From positions 62,001 through 126,000 of the forward strand of contig JAFTGL010000004.1 in the NCBI GenBank assembly GCA_017457955.1: DNA of 64,000 nucleotides, written 5' to 3'. The DNA comes from Ruminococcus sp. GTDB taxonomy: Bacteria; Bacillota; Clostridia; Oscillospirales; Acutalibacteraceae. The notes beneath the pieces were generated by a model. The model ran no database searches. It had not been told where the DNA came from and was given only the letters and a program-made list of their open reading frames with translations. This document shows, piece by piece, positions 47,499 through 55,867 of the stretch (the first letter of the stretch is position 1; each line of letters begins with the position of its first letter). The translations under genes were made by a program, and so were the position numbers.

Positions 47499-50228
47499 AT
47501 GATGAAAAGAAGTTTTGCGCTTTTGCTTGCGGTGATGATGTCGGTCAGTTTCCTTACAATGCTGTCATCGTCGGCTGAAGAGGTAGATGGCGAGTCTGTC
47601 GCAATAGAACCTGTGGGAGCACCGGAAATTCTCGCAGAGTCCGGGGAACCGAACGGGACAGAGGGTACCATTGCTCTGGAGACCGGCTTTTTGAAGTACA
47701 GCTATGATATTGAGCAAGGCACGGCTAAGATCATCGGAGCCGAAGACCTTTCGGAAGATGTCGTTATCCCCGATACCGCGGACGGTTATCCTGTTGCTGC
47801 GATCGGTGATTACGCGCTGATGGGACAGGATCTTGTGAAGTCGGTCACGGTACCCGCGTCAGTCGAGACGATCGGACTGATGGCGATGGGCTACAGCGCC
47901 GATTCACAGAAGCTGGACGGTTTTACTGTGAAAAGCGCTGAGATCAGCGCCGCGGCAGATTATGCGGATGAAAACGGTTTTGCGTTCATAGACGTCAATG
48001 CTGACAAGTATCCGCACATCACTTCGTTCGAGAATACCGAAAAGGGCGTCAAGATCAAGTGGGACGCTTTCAGCGGCGCCGATTACTACAGTGTTTACTA
48101 TCAAAACGAGAGCGGCGGATGGACGCGTCTTGCGTCTGAGACAGGGCGCGAATATGTCGATACCTCCGTCAAGGGCGGCGAGACCCGCGTTTATACAGTC
48201 CGCGCACTGAAGGGAGACGCCTTTATCTCTGATTTCAGCCGCAGAGGCTGGAGCACTACCTTTATCTCGGCGCCTGAAGTCACACTGAGCAATAATGAAA
48301 ACGGCGTGATGATCAAGTGGACTCCCTGTGCCGGAGCCGAGAGATACCGCATCTATTATTATGGCAAAAACGGATGGACAAGAATGGCTGAGACTGCAGA
48401 GTCCTCTTTCCTCGATACCGACGTCCGTTCGGGAAACACTTACACATATACCGTCCGCTGTATCACTGCTGACAGCAATGAATTTACCAGCGACTATAAG
48501 GCGGGGAAGAAGATCCTCTACGTTGCCGCTCCCAGGATCACTTCGATCGAGAATACCGTAAACGGCGCGAAGATCAAGTGGGACGCGGTCAAGGGCGCAG
48601 ACGTCTATCGCGTTTATTACAAGAGTGATAACGGATGGACCCGCCTTGCGACAAAAACGCAGACGGAGTATGTCGATACCTCCGCAAAATCCGGCGAAAG
48701 CCGTATCTATACCGTTCGCTGCCTGAACAATAAGGAAGAATTTGTCTCCGATTTTGTCGGTTCCGGATGGAGCAACACCTACGTAGCGGCTCCTGTCGTC
48801 ACGCTCAGCAATGCTGAGGACGGCGTGATGATCAAGTGGACTTCCTCTGCCGGAGCTGAAAAATACCGCGTTTACTACTACGGAAGTAAAGGCTGGACCA
48901 GGATGGCGGATACGACTCAAACGGAATTTCTGGATACCGATGTCCGTTCCGGCACCAATTTTACATATACCGTTCGCTGTATCTCCTCTGACGGAAAGAG
49001 CTTTATGAGCGATTATAACGCGGGCAAAAAGATTCTGTATGTCGCGGCTCCCCGATTTACGTCGATCGAGAATAGTGATAACGGCGTCTTATTAAAATGG
49101 GACGCGGTCAAAGGCGCGGATTTCTACCGCATTTATTATAAGAACGCAAGCGGCGGCTGGACTCGTCTCGCTTCCAAATATCTGACCGAGTATGTCGATA
49201 CTTCCGTTAAGAACAACGAGACTCGCATTTATACCGTTCGCTGTCTGAATGAGAAAGAGGATTTTGTATCTGATTTTGTTCACGACGGTTGGAGCAATAC
49301 CTTCTACGCTCCGCCCGCGATCGCCTCTGTTTCCTCTGTTCAGGACGGCAATCTGGTGGAATGGGAATCCGGCAAGGACGTTGCCGCGTATCGCCTTTAC
49401 CGAAAGGTGGTCGGAGGTTCCTGGAGCAGATTGTTTGACTCAACTGAGGAGATCTCCTACACCGATACAACTGTCGAAAAGGGCAAGATCTACGCGTATA
49501 CGCTTCGTTATATGGATGCTGAGGGCAACCTCATCAGCAGTTATCTTGACGACGTCAAGTACTATAAAGACGGTAAAGCTGTCGACGGCGTCCAGCAGAG
49601 CGACGGCGTCTCCTATTACTTTGATAAAGGCTATCTGCATTCGGGTCTGACCCGTATCAACGGTAAGCTGTATCACTATGGGAGCAACGGCAAGCTGAGC
49701 AAGGATACGATCGTTAAGGTCGGCTCTGATTATTACTATGTCGATAAGGACGGCGTCTGCTGTGAGAGTGAAGAGATCCGTCTCGCGGCAGCCTTTATGA
49801 TGGAAAAATGTAAGGGAAGCACCTTGAAGGACAAGATGAAGTACGGCTTCCAGTATCTGGCGGACAACTTCCCTTATCAGCGGTACTATGACCCGCCGAA
49901 AAAGGCTTCCGATATGCCGAATATGGCTTCCTCATGCTTCAAAAACCGCAACGCTAACTGCTACCGTTACGCTGCTGCTTTCTGTTGCCTCGCCCGCATG
50001 GCGGGCTACCGTGCCCGTGTTGCCGTAGGTAATACCGGCGGTTTGCCGCACGGATGGACAGAAGTGTATGTCGACGGCAGATGGCTGGTCTGTGACGTCG
50101 ACGCCAACATCCCGCAGTATCATCAGGCTGATTATGCGGCATATATGATGAGAAATCATTTCTGGCCGCTGAGCAAAAGCTTCTCTGCTGAACTGACGAT
50201 CGAGAACGGAAAGGCAGTCTGGAAGTGA
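47499..50228 (+). CDS. Secreted FN3-repeat protein with cell-wall-binding repeats and transglutaminase-like domain
   Basis: 909 residues. Signal peptide about 1-26; a BspA-like leucine-rich piece about 62-150 (EDVVIPDTADGYPVAAIGDY); FN3-like repeats from about 170 to 690, the first five alternating in two types; cell-wall/choline-binding-like repeats about 690-760 (DGVSYYFDKGYLHSGLTRIN); and a transglutaminase/protease-like fold to the end. Its triad is Cys 821 (NANCYRYAAAF), His 851 (GGLPHGWTEVYV) and Asp 866 (VCDVDAN). It probably cross-links or cleaves surface peptides outside the cell. AGGAGGG precedes ATG 47499. Confidence 0.85.
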   Translation: MMKRSFALLLAVMMSVSFLTMLSSSAEEVDGESVAIEPVGAPEILAESGEPNGTEGTIALETGFLKYSYDIEQGTAKIIGAEDLSEDVVIPDTADGYPVAAIGDYALMGQDLVKSVTVPASVETIGLMAMGYSADSQKLDGFTVKSAEISAAADYADENGFAFIDVNADKYPHITSFENTEKGVKIKWDAFSGADYYSVYYQNESGGWTRLASETGREYVDTSVKGGETRVYTVRALKGDAFISDFSRRGWSTTFISAPEVTLSNNENGVMIKWTPCAGAERYRIYYYGKNGWTRMAETAESSFLDTDVRSGNTYTYTVRCITADSNEFTSDYKAGKKILYVAAPRITSIENTVNGAKIKWDAVKGADVYRVYYKSDNGWTRLATKTQTEYVDTSAKSGESRIYTVRCLNNKEEFVSDFVGSGWSNTYVAAPVVTLSNAEDGVMIKWTSSAGAEKYRVYYYGSKGWTRMADTTQTEFLDTDVRSGTNFTYTVRCISSDGKSFMSDYNAGKKILYVAAPRFTSIENSDNGVLLKWDAVKGADFYRIYYKNASGGWTRLASKYLTEYVDTSVKNNETRIYTVRCLNEKEDFVSDFVHDGWSNTFYAPPAIASVSSVQDGNLVEWESGKDVAAYRLYRKVVGGSWSRLFDSTEEISYTDTTVEKGKIYAYTLRYMDAEGNLISSYLDDVKYYKDGKAVDGVQQSDGVSYYFDKGYLHSGLTRINGKLYHYGSNGKLSKDTIVKVGSDYYYVDKDGVCCESEEIRLAAAFMMEKCKGSTLKDKMKYGFQYLADNFPYQRYYDPPKKASDMPNMASSCFKNRNANCYRYAAAFCCLARMAGYRARVAVGNTGGLPHGWTEVYVDGRWLVCDVDANIPQYHQADYAAYMMRNHFWPLSKSFSAELTIENGKAVWK

Positions 50229-50278
50229 TCCTCTGAGTTTATACCCTGTGGTTTTGTCTATAAGAAAGGCTGCTATCT

Positions 50279-51706
50279 ATGGTTTTCAGTTCTCTGACAT
50301 TTCTATGTATATTTTTACCGGCGGTATTTATTGTTTACTCGCTGGTTCCTAACCTTAAGATTCGCAACGGACTGTTGATCGTCGCCAGTTTGGTGTTTTA
50401 TGCTTACGGCGAACCGATATACGTCTTACTGATGATCTTCAGCACCGTACTCAACTATATTTGTGCGCGGTTTGTACTGTCCGGAAAGAACGGCAGGAAT
50501 AAAGCTGTTTTGACAGCCGCTGTTATCATCAATCTTGGTATCCTCGGCGTCTTTAAGTATACCGGCTTTTTGGTCGGGACGGTCAACGATATCTTTTCAC
50601 TGTCGATCCCAGTCCCGTCTATTGCTCTTCCGGTCGGTATTTCGTTCTTCACGTTCCAGGCGCTGTCCTATGTGATCGATGTATACCGCGGAGACGCTGC
50701 GGTACAAAAGAATTATTTCAATGTTCTGCTGTACATCTCGTTCTTTCCCCAGCTGATCGCGGGACCTATCGTAAAGTACCGCGATATCGATAAGCAGATC
50801 ATCGACCGCTCCCAAAGCGTGGAAAAAATCGCACGCGGGTTGCGGCGGTTTGTCTGCGGATTGGGAAAGAAGATATTGATCGCCAATACGATGGGGCAGA
50901 CGGCTGATATCATTTTTTCATCCGATATCAGTACTTTATCTCTTCCTGCCGCATGGCTGGGCGCGATCGCGTACCTGTTCCAGATCTACTATGATTTTTG
51001 CGGCTATTCCGATATGGCGATCGGCCTCGGACTGATGTTCGGCTTCGAGTTCCGAGAGAACTTCATGTACCCTTACGGAGCCTCGGGTATTCAGGATTTC
51101 TGGCGCAGATGGCATATCTCGCTGTCAACCTGGTTCAAGGAATATCTGTATATCCCGCTGGGCGGCAACCGCAAGGGGAAGGCACGTACCTATCTCAACA
51201 AAATGATCGTCTTTTTCTGCACAGGTCTTTGGCACGGCGCAAGCTGGACCTTTGTACTGTGGGGCATATATCACGGCTTGTTCCTTCTCTTTGAGGGCGC
51301 GGTCCCTGCTGTGAAAAAACTGCCGCGCGTGATCCTCCATATCTATACGCTGCTGGTGGTAACGGTCGGTTTTGTGCTGTTCCGAGCCGATACTATCGGA
51401 CAGGGAGTTTCCATGATAGGGAAGATGTTCGCGGGCTTTGATGTTACCGACAGCTCCCTGAGCCTTGTACTTACCCAACTGACGCCGTGGTTCCTTTTGA
51501 TGCTTACAGCGGCAGTCATCGGCTGCGCTCCGATCCGTCCGCTTGCGGACAAGATCCGCGCGAACCTGTATGGCGGGGCGGAGCTGAGCGCGGGATGGAA
51601 AGCCGTTCAGATCGCGCTGTATGTGATGACGTTCGTGCTCCTGTTCTGGTGCATGCTTCGGCTGTCCGCTACCTCATACAATCCGTTTATTTATTTTAGA
51701 TTTTGA
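50279..51706 (+). CDS. MBOAT-family O-acyltransferase (AlgI/DltB/PatA-like)
   Basis: 475 residues with about 10-11 membrane segments. Family motifs are ALPVGISFFTFQALSYVIDV, SFFPQLIAGPIVKYRD, YYDFCGYSDMAIGLGLMFGF, NFMYPYGASGIQDFWRRWHI with the conserved RRWHIS, and the catalytic His in FFCTGLWHGASWTFVLWG. It moves acyl groups across or at the membrane, usually onto surface polysaccharide or teichoic acid. It is followed by an AlgJ/AlgX-like gene, the usual partner pair. 50 bp after the FN3 gene. Confidence 0.9.
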   Translation: MVFSSLTFLCIFLPAVFIVYSLVPNLKIRNGLLIVASLVFYAYGEPIYVLLMIFSTVLNYICARFVLSGKNGRNKAVLTAAVIINLGILGVFKYTGFLVGTVNDIFSLSIPVPSIALPVGISFFTFQALSYVIDVYRGDAAVQKNYFNVLLYISFFPQLIAGPIVKYRDIDKQIIDRSQSVEKIARGLRRFVCGLGKKILIANTMGQTADIIFSSDISTLSLPAAWLGAIAYLFQIYYDFCGYSDMAIGLGLMFGFEFRENFMYPYGASGIQDFWRRWHISLSTWFKEYLYIPLGGNRKGKARTYLNKMIVFFCTGLWHGASWTFVLWGIYHGLFLLFEGAVPAVKKLPRVILHIYTLLVVTVGFVLFRADTIGQGVSMIGKMFAGFDVTDSSLSLVLTQLTPWFLLMLTAAVIGCAPIRPLADKIRANLYGGAELSAGWKAVQIALYVMTFVLLFWCMLRLSATSYNPFIYFRF

Positions 51707-51723
51707 TGAAAGGCGGCATAGAC

Positions 51724-53142
51724 ATGAATAAATTTCTTCGTTGCTTTTTCATCATCCTTTGCATGGCGCTTTGCCTGATCCCGACTGTCGGGATGCCTTT
51801 TTTTGCAACGAACGAGACGATCGGAAACGAGTCCGAGACTCCCTTTCCCTCTGTCACAACGGAAGAGGGCGGCTTTAACAGCAGTTTTCTTCCCGAGCTC
51901 GGCGCCTATTATGAGAAGCATTTTGCGTTCCGACCGCAGTTTATTGATACGGATGCCCGTATACAGTCAAAGCTGTTTGCGGTTTCCAACCTCGATACGG
52001 TCACAGTCGGCAGCAGCGACTGGCTGTATTATTCCTCTACCCTGGATGACTATCTCGGCAGAAATACGCTTTCTCAGAGAGAGATCAACGGTATCGTTCA
52101 CAATCTGGGGCTGGTGCAGGAGTATGTTGAGTCGCAGGGCTCGCAATTCCTCTTTATGGTTGCTCCCAACAAGAACACGCTCTATCCTGAGAACATGCCT
52201 TATTATTATGACGTGAAAGCGTCGGATGAACATAATAGGGATCTGCTTCATAAGGCGCTCGCGGACAGCGAGGTCAACTATCTGGATCTGTTTTCTCTGT
52301 TTCAGTCGCAGGATGAGACCTTGTATTTTAAGCAGGACTCCCACTGGAACAACAAAGGCGCGCTGATGGTTTATAACGCTTCGCTCGACGCACTCGAAAA
52401 GCGGCATGACGATTACAGCGCTGCTGAAGAAAAACGTGTGAAGGATCATTACGGAGATCTGGCAAAAATGCTTTATCCCGCCGCACAGCAGGCAGAGTAT
52501 GATTATGAGTACGCTATCGACGCGTCATACTCCTATGTTACGCCGACAAAATCAGTCGAGGACCCCTTGATCATCACCGAGAACCCTTCCGCATCAGGCT
52601 CGCTGTATATGTACCGCGATTCCTTCGGCAATTCACTGCTTCCGTTCTTTGCGAACGCTTATGAAAATGCCCGTTTTACCAAGTCGAAGCCGATCAATGT
52701 CGCGCTGGATAATATGAACGGGATGGCAGATACGGTCATCTTTGAGATCGTCGAGCGCAATGTTTCCTGGTTTGTGGAAAGCCCGCCTGTTATCCCGTCG
52801 CCTGAACGCGTGCTGAATATCAGCGACTCTGTTGAAGGGACGGCTCAGGTGAGTGGAAACATACTGGAGGCTAACACGCAATATATCGCACTGAGCGCTT
52901 TTGTTGACAGCGATTTATGCGCCGACGACGCGACGGTCTGTCTGCGGGTAACGACTCCCGACGGAAAGTCCGATGATTTTGAAGCGTTTACCCTGTCGGA
53001 TGATGAAAGCGGCGACGGCTTTGTCGTCTATATTCCTGCGGCGGACTATGCGGATCGTGAGTTGGAAGTCGATATCATTGTCCTTGAGGGAGAACGTACA
53101 ACTAAGGTTTATCATACTTCGGTAGATAACATAATTCTGTGA
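51724..53142 (+). CDS. AlgJ/AlgX-like SGNH-type O-acetylation protein
   Basis: 472 residues, with an N-terminal signal anchor (LRCFFIILCMALCLIPTVGM). GSSDWLYYSS, FKQDSHWNNKGALMVYNASL (Asp and His of DxHW) and LYMYRDSFGNSLLPFFAN (Ser) give the Asp-His-Ser set of AlgX/AlgJ/DHHW proteins. It works with the MBOAT protein to finish polymer O-acetylation on the outside of the membrane. The ATG at 51724 is 7 bp from AAAGGCGG. The C-terminal 110 residues form a beta-rich region of unknown role, perhaps carbohydrate-binding. Confidence 0.85.
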   Translation: MNKFLRCFFIILCMALCLIPTVGMPFFATNETIGNESETPFPSVTTEEGGFNSSFLPELGAYYEKHFAFRPQFIDTDARIQSKLFAVSNLDTVTVGSSDWLYYSSTLDDYLGRNTLSQREINGIVHNLGLVQEYVESQGSQFLFMVAPNKNTLYPENMPYYYDVKASDEHNRDLLHKALADSEVNYLDLFSLFQSQDETLYFKQDSHWNNKGALMVYNASLDALEKRHDDYSAAEEKRVKDHYGDLAKMLYPAAQQAEYDYEYAIDASYSYVTPTKSVEDPLIITENPSASGSLYMYRDSFGNSLLPFFANAYENARFTKSKPINVALDNMNGMADTVIFEIVERNVSWFVESPPVIPSPERVLNISDSVEGTAQVSGNILEANTQYIALSAFVDSDLCADDATVCLRVTTPDGKSDDFEAFTLSDDESGDGFVVYIPAADYADRELEVDIIVLEGERTTKVYHTSVDNIIL

Positions 53143-53170
53143 AATAAAGTAATTGGAAGGAGAACCTGAT

Positions 53171-54217
53171 ATGCTAAAGAAAAAGTCATTCTTAAAGATG
53201 GCGGCGCTGCTGATGGCAGTTTGCGTGTTTGCGGGGCTTTTGGTCGCCTGCGGCGGTCATGAGGTCACGCTGGAGATCGACGACATGGGCACCAAGACTG
53301 AGGTCACATCCTCTACGGGTAAGACAGTCAAACAAACGCTGGAGTCCGCCGAGATCGAGCTTGGAGAAAAGGATGAAACCGATCCCGCGCTCGATACGAA
53401 GATCACCGCCGATACCAAGACGATTTTGGTCAAGCGCTATGCGAAGGTGACCGTTGTTTACGGTGAGGAGAAAAAAGAGGTCGAGCTTGTCGGCGCAACC
53501 GTAGCCGACGCGGTTGAAAAGGCTGCGTTCAAGACGGAAGAGAACGTGACGCCCGATGTTCCCGCGACCGATTATCTGAAAGACGGCATGACAATCACTC
53601 TTGTCAAAAGCATGAACATCGAGCTGACTGTCGACGGAGAAACAAAGAAGATCAGTACAACTGCAGCTACTGTCAAGGAGCTGCTGAGCGAGCAAGAGAT
53701 CACCCTCGGTGAAAACGATGAAGTCAGCGAGAAGCTTGACGCCGCGGTTACCGATGAAATGAAGATCACGGTGAAGCGTGTTGAGTATAAGGAAGAGAAA
53801 AAGACCGAAGAGGTCAGCTATGATACCGAGGAAAGATACAGCGACTCTATGGCGTCCGGCACCAGTGAAGTAACGCAGGCGGGCGTTGCGGGTGAGAAAG
53901 AGGTCACCTATAAGGTCAAGTATGTGGACGGTAAAGAGGACAGCCGTGAATCTGTCAGCGAGAAGATCACCAAGGAGCCTGTCAACAAGATCGTCACCTA
54001 CGGTTCCGCTTCAAACGGCGGATCGGATAATTCCGGAAACTCGAATAATTCCGGCAGTTCAAACGAAGGCGGTTCCTCCGGTTCAGGGAACAACAATGAA
54101 TCCGGCGGAGGCAAGACCGTGGTGTCAAGGACTGATTACCCTGACTGTGACGGTTCCGGTCACGGTTATTATCTTATCATCTATTCCGATGGATCTCAGG
54201 ATATCGAGGAATATTGA
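53171..54217 (+). CDS. Lipoprotein with DUF348 and G5 domains
   Basis: 348 residues. The lipobox VAC follows LLMAVCVFAGLLVAC. Two or three DUF348-type beta units follow: VTSSTGKTVKQTLESAEIEL and ISTTAATVKELLSEQEITLG. A G5 domain is at about 205-285 (EKKTEEVSYDTEERYSDSMA; KITKEPVNKIVTYG). A Ser/Gly/Asn-rich linker and a short Cys-containing tail (DYPDCDGSGHGYYLIIYSDG) end the protein. G5/DUF348 proteins such as YabE bind peptidoglycan and often precede a lytic transglycosylase domain, which is missing here. ATG 53171 follows GAAGGAG. Confidence 0.82.
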   Translation: MLKKKSFLKMAALLMAVCVFAGLLVACGGHEVTLEIDDMGTKTEVTSSTGKTVKQTLESAEIELGEKDETDPALDTKITADTKTILVKRYAKVTVVYGEEKKEVELVGATVADAVEKAAFKTEENVTPDVPATDYLKDGMTITLVKSMNIELTVDGETKKISTTAATVKELLSEQEITLGENDEVSEKLDAAVTDEMKITVKRVEYKEEKKTEEVSYDTEERYSDSMASGTSEVTQAGVAGEKEVTYKVKYVDGKEDSRESVSEKITKEPVNKIVTYGSASNGGSDNSGNSNNSGSSNEGGSSGSGNNNESGGGKTVVSRTDYPDCDGSGHGYYLIIYSDGSQDIEEY

Positions 54218-54234
54218 TTAATCGATTATATTGC

Positions 54235-54270
54235 GCTGCCGAGCTCATGGCTCGGCGGCGTTTTCGTTTT
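54235..54270 (+). terminator. Terminator of the MBOAT-G5 group
   Basis: GCTGCCGAGC (54235-54244) pairs with GCTCGGCGGC (54250-54259, one G-T) around TCATG, followed by GTTTTCGTTTT. Confidence 0.88.
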
Positions 54271-54356
54271 ATGAGAGGATAGGGTGTATAAGCTGTGATC
54301 TCATCCGACAGGCAGCACATAATATTCATATAAATAATAGCCCCTGCGTCGAAAAT

Positions 54357-54391
54357 TTTTTGGTATGATATTCAGTCATAACTTTGAGAAT
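54357..54391 (+). promoter_or_regulatory. 35-bp conserved upstream element, copy 2
   Basis: It matches 47359-47393 at 30 of 35 positions. It ends 6 bp before the -35 TTGATA of the V-ATPase promoter, so a regulator bound here would sit just upstream of RNA polymerase. Confidence 0.55.
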
Positions 54392-54397
54392 AGACTA

Positions 54398-54425
54398 TTG
54401 ATAAAATCAAAAAAAGTGCTATAAT
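54398..54425 (+). promoter_or_regulatory. V-ATPase operon promoter TTGATA-16-TATAAT
   Basis: -35 TTGATA at 54398-54403, 16-bp spacer, perfect -10 TATAAT at 54420-54425. The leader before the first gene is about 48 bases. Confidence 0.7.
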
Positions 54426-54479
54426 ATGTAGCTGTACAGAAATCTGATTTATCTTTCTCAGATTGAAAAGAGGGATATG

Positions 54480-54788
54480 ATGCAGGACTTATTGAAAAAA
54501 ATCATCGAAATGGATGAAGAAGCCCGCAAAGTCGAACAACAGGCGAAAAGCGAAAAGATAAAGAGCGAAGAAGAGGTCGAACAGCTCCGCGAGCAGATCT
54601 ACAACGATTATATCGCCCGCGCGAAGGATCGCGTCGAGAAGAATATTGCTGTCGAAGAAGCGCGCGCTCAGGAGTATGTCAAGGCATATCGGGAGCGGAT
54701 CGACACCGCAAAACGGGATATGCAGACCTTATATGCAGAGAATAAAGAGAAATGGGTCGACGAGATCGTGAAGCGAGCTCTTGCTTGA
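54480..54788 (+). CDS. V-type ATPase subunit H/G (stator coiled coil)
   Basis: 102 residues, almost entirely charged coiled coil: KKIIEMDEEARKVEQQAKSE, then REQIYNDYIARAKDRVEKN. It has the length and composition of the archaeal/bacterial H (G/NtpF) subunit that pairs with subunit E in the peripheral stalk. An adjacent ATG at 54477 is closer to GAGGG, so 54480 is preferred. First gene of the V-ATPase operon. Confidence 0.75.
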   Translation: MQDLLKKIIEMDEEARKVEQQAKSEKIKSEEEVEQLREQIYNDYIARAKDRVEKNIAVEEARAQEYVKAYRERIDTAKRDMQTLYAENKEKWVDEIVKRALA

Positions 54789-54827
54789 CAGCGACCCAAA
54801 GTATGATGAAAGAAAGGCGGTGAGTAT

Positions 54828-55853
54828 ATGGCTGTTATCGATCCCGCTTCCGCGATCACCGCGAAGGTCAAATCCCAGTACGGCAAAAGACTGCGGGAAA
54901 AAGACTATCAGGCGATGGTGAAATGCGGTTCTGTAGGCGAAGTCGTTCAGTATTTAAAGACATATACTCATTATCAGAATTTTCTTGATAAAGTCAGCAA
55001 TGACGTCCACCGCGGCAATCTCGAGAATATCATGCGCGAGAAGCAGTTTGAGAGCTTTCTGAGCTTTTGCAGATACAACAACGGCAACACGCCGGTGACA
55101 AAATACGGTCTGAGGATGATCGAGATACGCGAGCTGATGAAGTTCATTACCTTATTATCCATCCGCCGCCCCGAGGAATATCTGTTCTCGCTGCCGCTGT
55201 TCTTTGTACAGCACACGGATATCGCCCTCGAGAAGCTCTCGCTCGTCGATAACCACCACGATCTGCTGGCGGCTGTAGAGCGCACGGGATACTATGATAT
55301 CCTCAAAGGATTCCCGCCCAACGACATCGGCGACTATGATCTGGCGGCGATCGAGGACGCGCTCGAGAATTACAGTCTGAGCGTTCTATATCAGGATTTA
55401 GGGAAGATCAAAAAGAAAAAAGAAAGAAATCAGATGCTCGATCTGTTTGATACGCTGTCCGATTACCACAACTATTCCCGTATCATCCGTTTGAAAAAGT
55501 ATTACCATATGAACAGTGACGCTGTGCGCGATCACCTGCTGAAATTCGGTAATCTGACCGGAAAGCGGCTGGACAGGATCCTTTCCAAAGATACGTACGA
55601 AGAGGTCCGCGGGGAGCTGCTGCAAACCGGCGTCGGCAAAAAGGCGAAAACGATTGACATCGACCGCGAGATGGCGGTGCAGGGACGGTTTGAGATGTGC
55701 CGACATCAGCTGTATTTCTCGACCAATCCCGAGATCGTTCTTTTGTCGTTTTATGTTCTGTCACAGACAGAGCTGTCCAATGTGATTGCCATTATCGAAG
55801 GCGTCAGATATTCGATGACGCCCGAGAGTATTTACGAGACTCTCGTTCTGTAA
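54828..55853 (+). CDS. V-type ATPase subunit C (AC39/NtpC-like)
   Basis: 341 residues. It contains SQYGKRLREKDYQAMVKCGS, VGEVVQYLKTYTHYQNFLDK and LENYSLSVLYQDLGKIKKKK, with RIIRLKKYYHMNSDAVRDHL, all characteristic of AC39/VMA6-like subunits. It joins the rotor shaft to the membrane ring. It begins after AAAGGCGGTG. Its position before subunit I differs from the more common order I-K-E-C. Confidence 0.88.
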   Translation: MAVIDPASAITAKVKSQYGKRLREKDYQAMVKCGSVGEVVQYLKTYTHYQNFLDKVSNDVHRGNLENIMREKQFESFLSFCRYNNGNTPVTKYGLRMIEIRELMKFITLLSIRRPEEYLFSLPLFFVQHTDIALEKLSLVDNHHDLLAAVERTGYYDILKGFPPNDIGDYDLAAIEDALENYSLSVLYQDLGKIKKKKERNQMLDLFDTLSDYHNYSRIIRLKKYYHMNSDAVRDHLLKFGNLTGKRLDRILSKDTYEEVRGELLQTGVGKKAKTIDIDREMAVQGRFEMCRHQLYFSTNPEIVLLSFYVLSQTELSNVIAIIEGVRYSMTPESIYETLVL

Positions 55854-55867
55854 GGTGAGGTGATAAT

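Noticed and set aside
47904-48920. A 338-codon open frame on the minus strand
   Set aside because: It lies entirely opposite the FN3 repeats; its own repeats only mirror theirs, and there is no ribosome binding site.
47499-50228. Repeats of the FN3 gene considered as a CRISPR or DNA-level repeat array
   Set aside because: The repeats are about 260 bases, in frame, and diverged at synonymous sites. They are protein repeats, and no short repeat/spacer pattern exists anywhere in the window.
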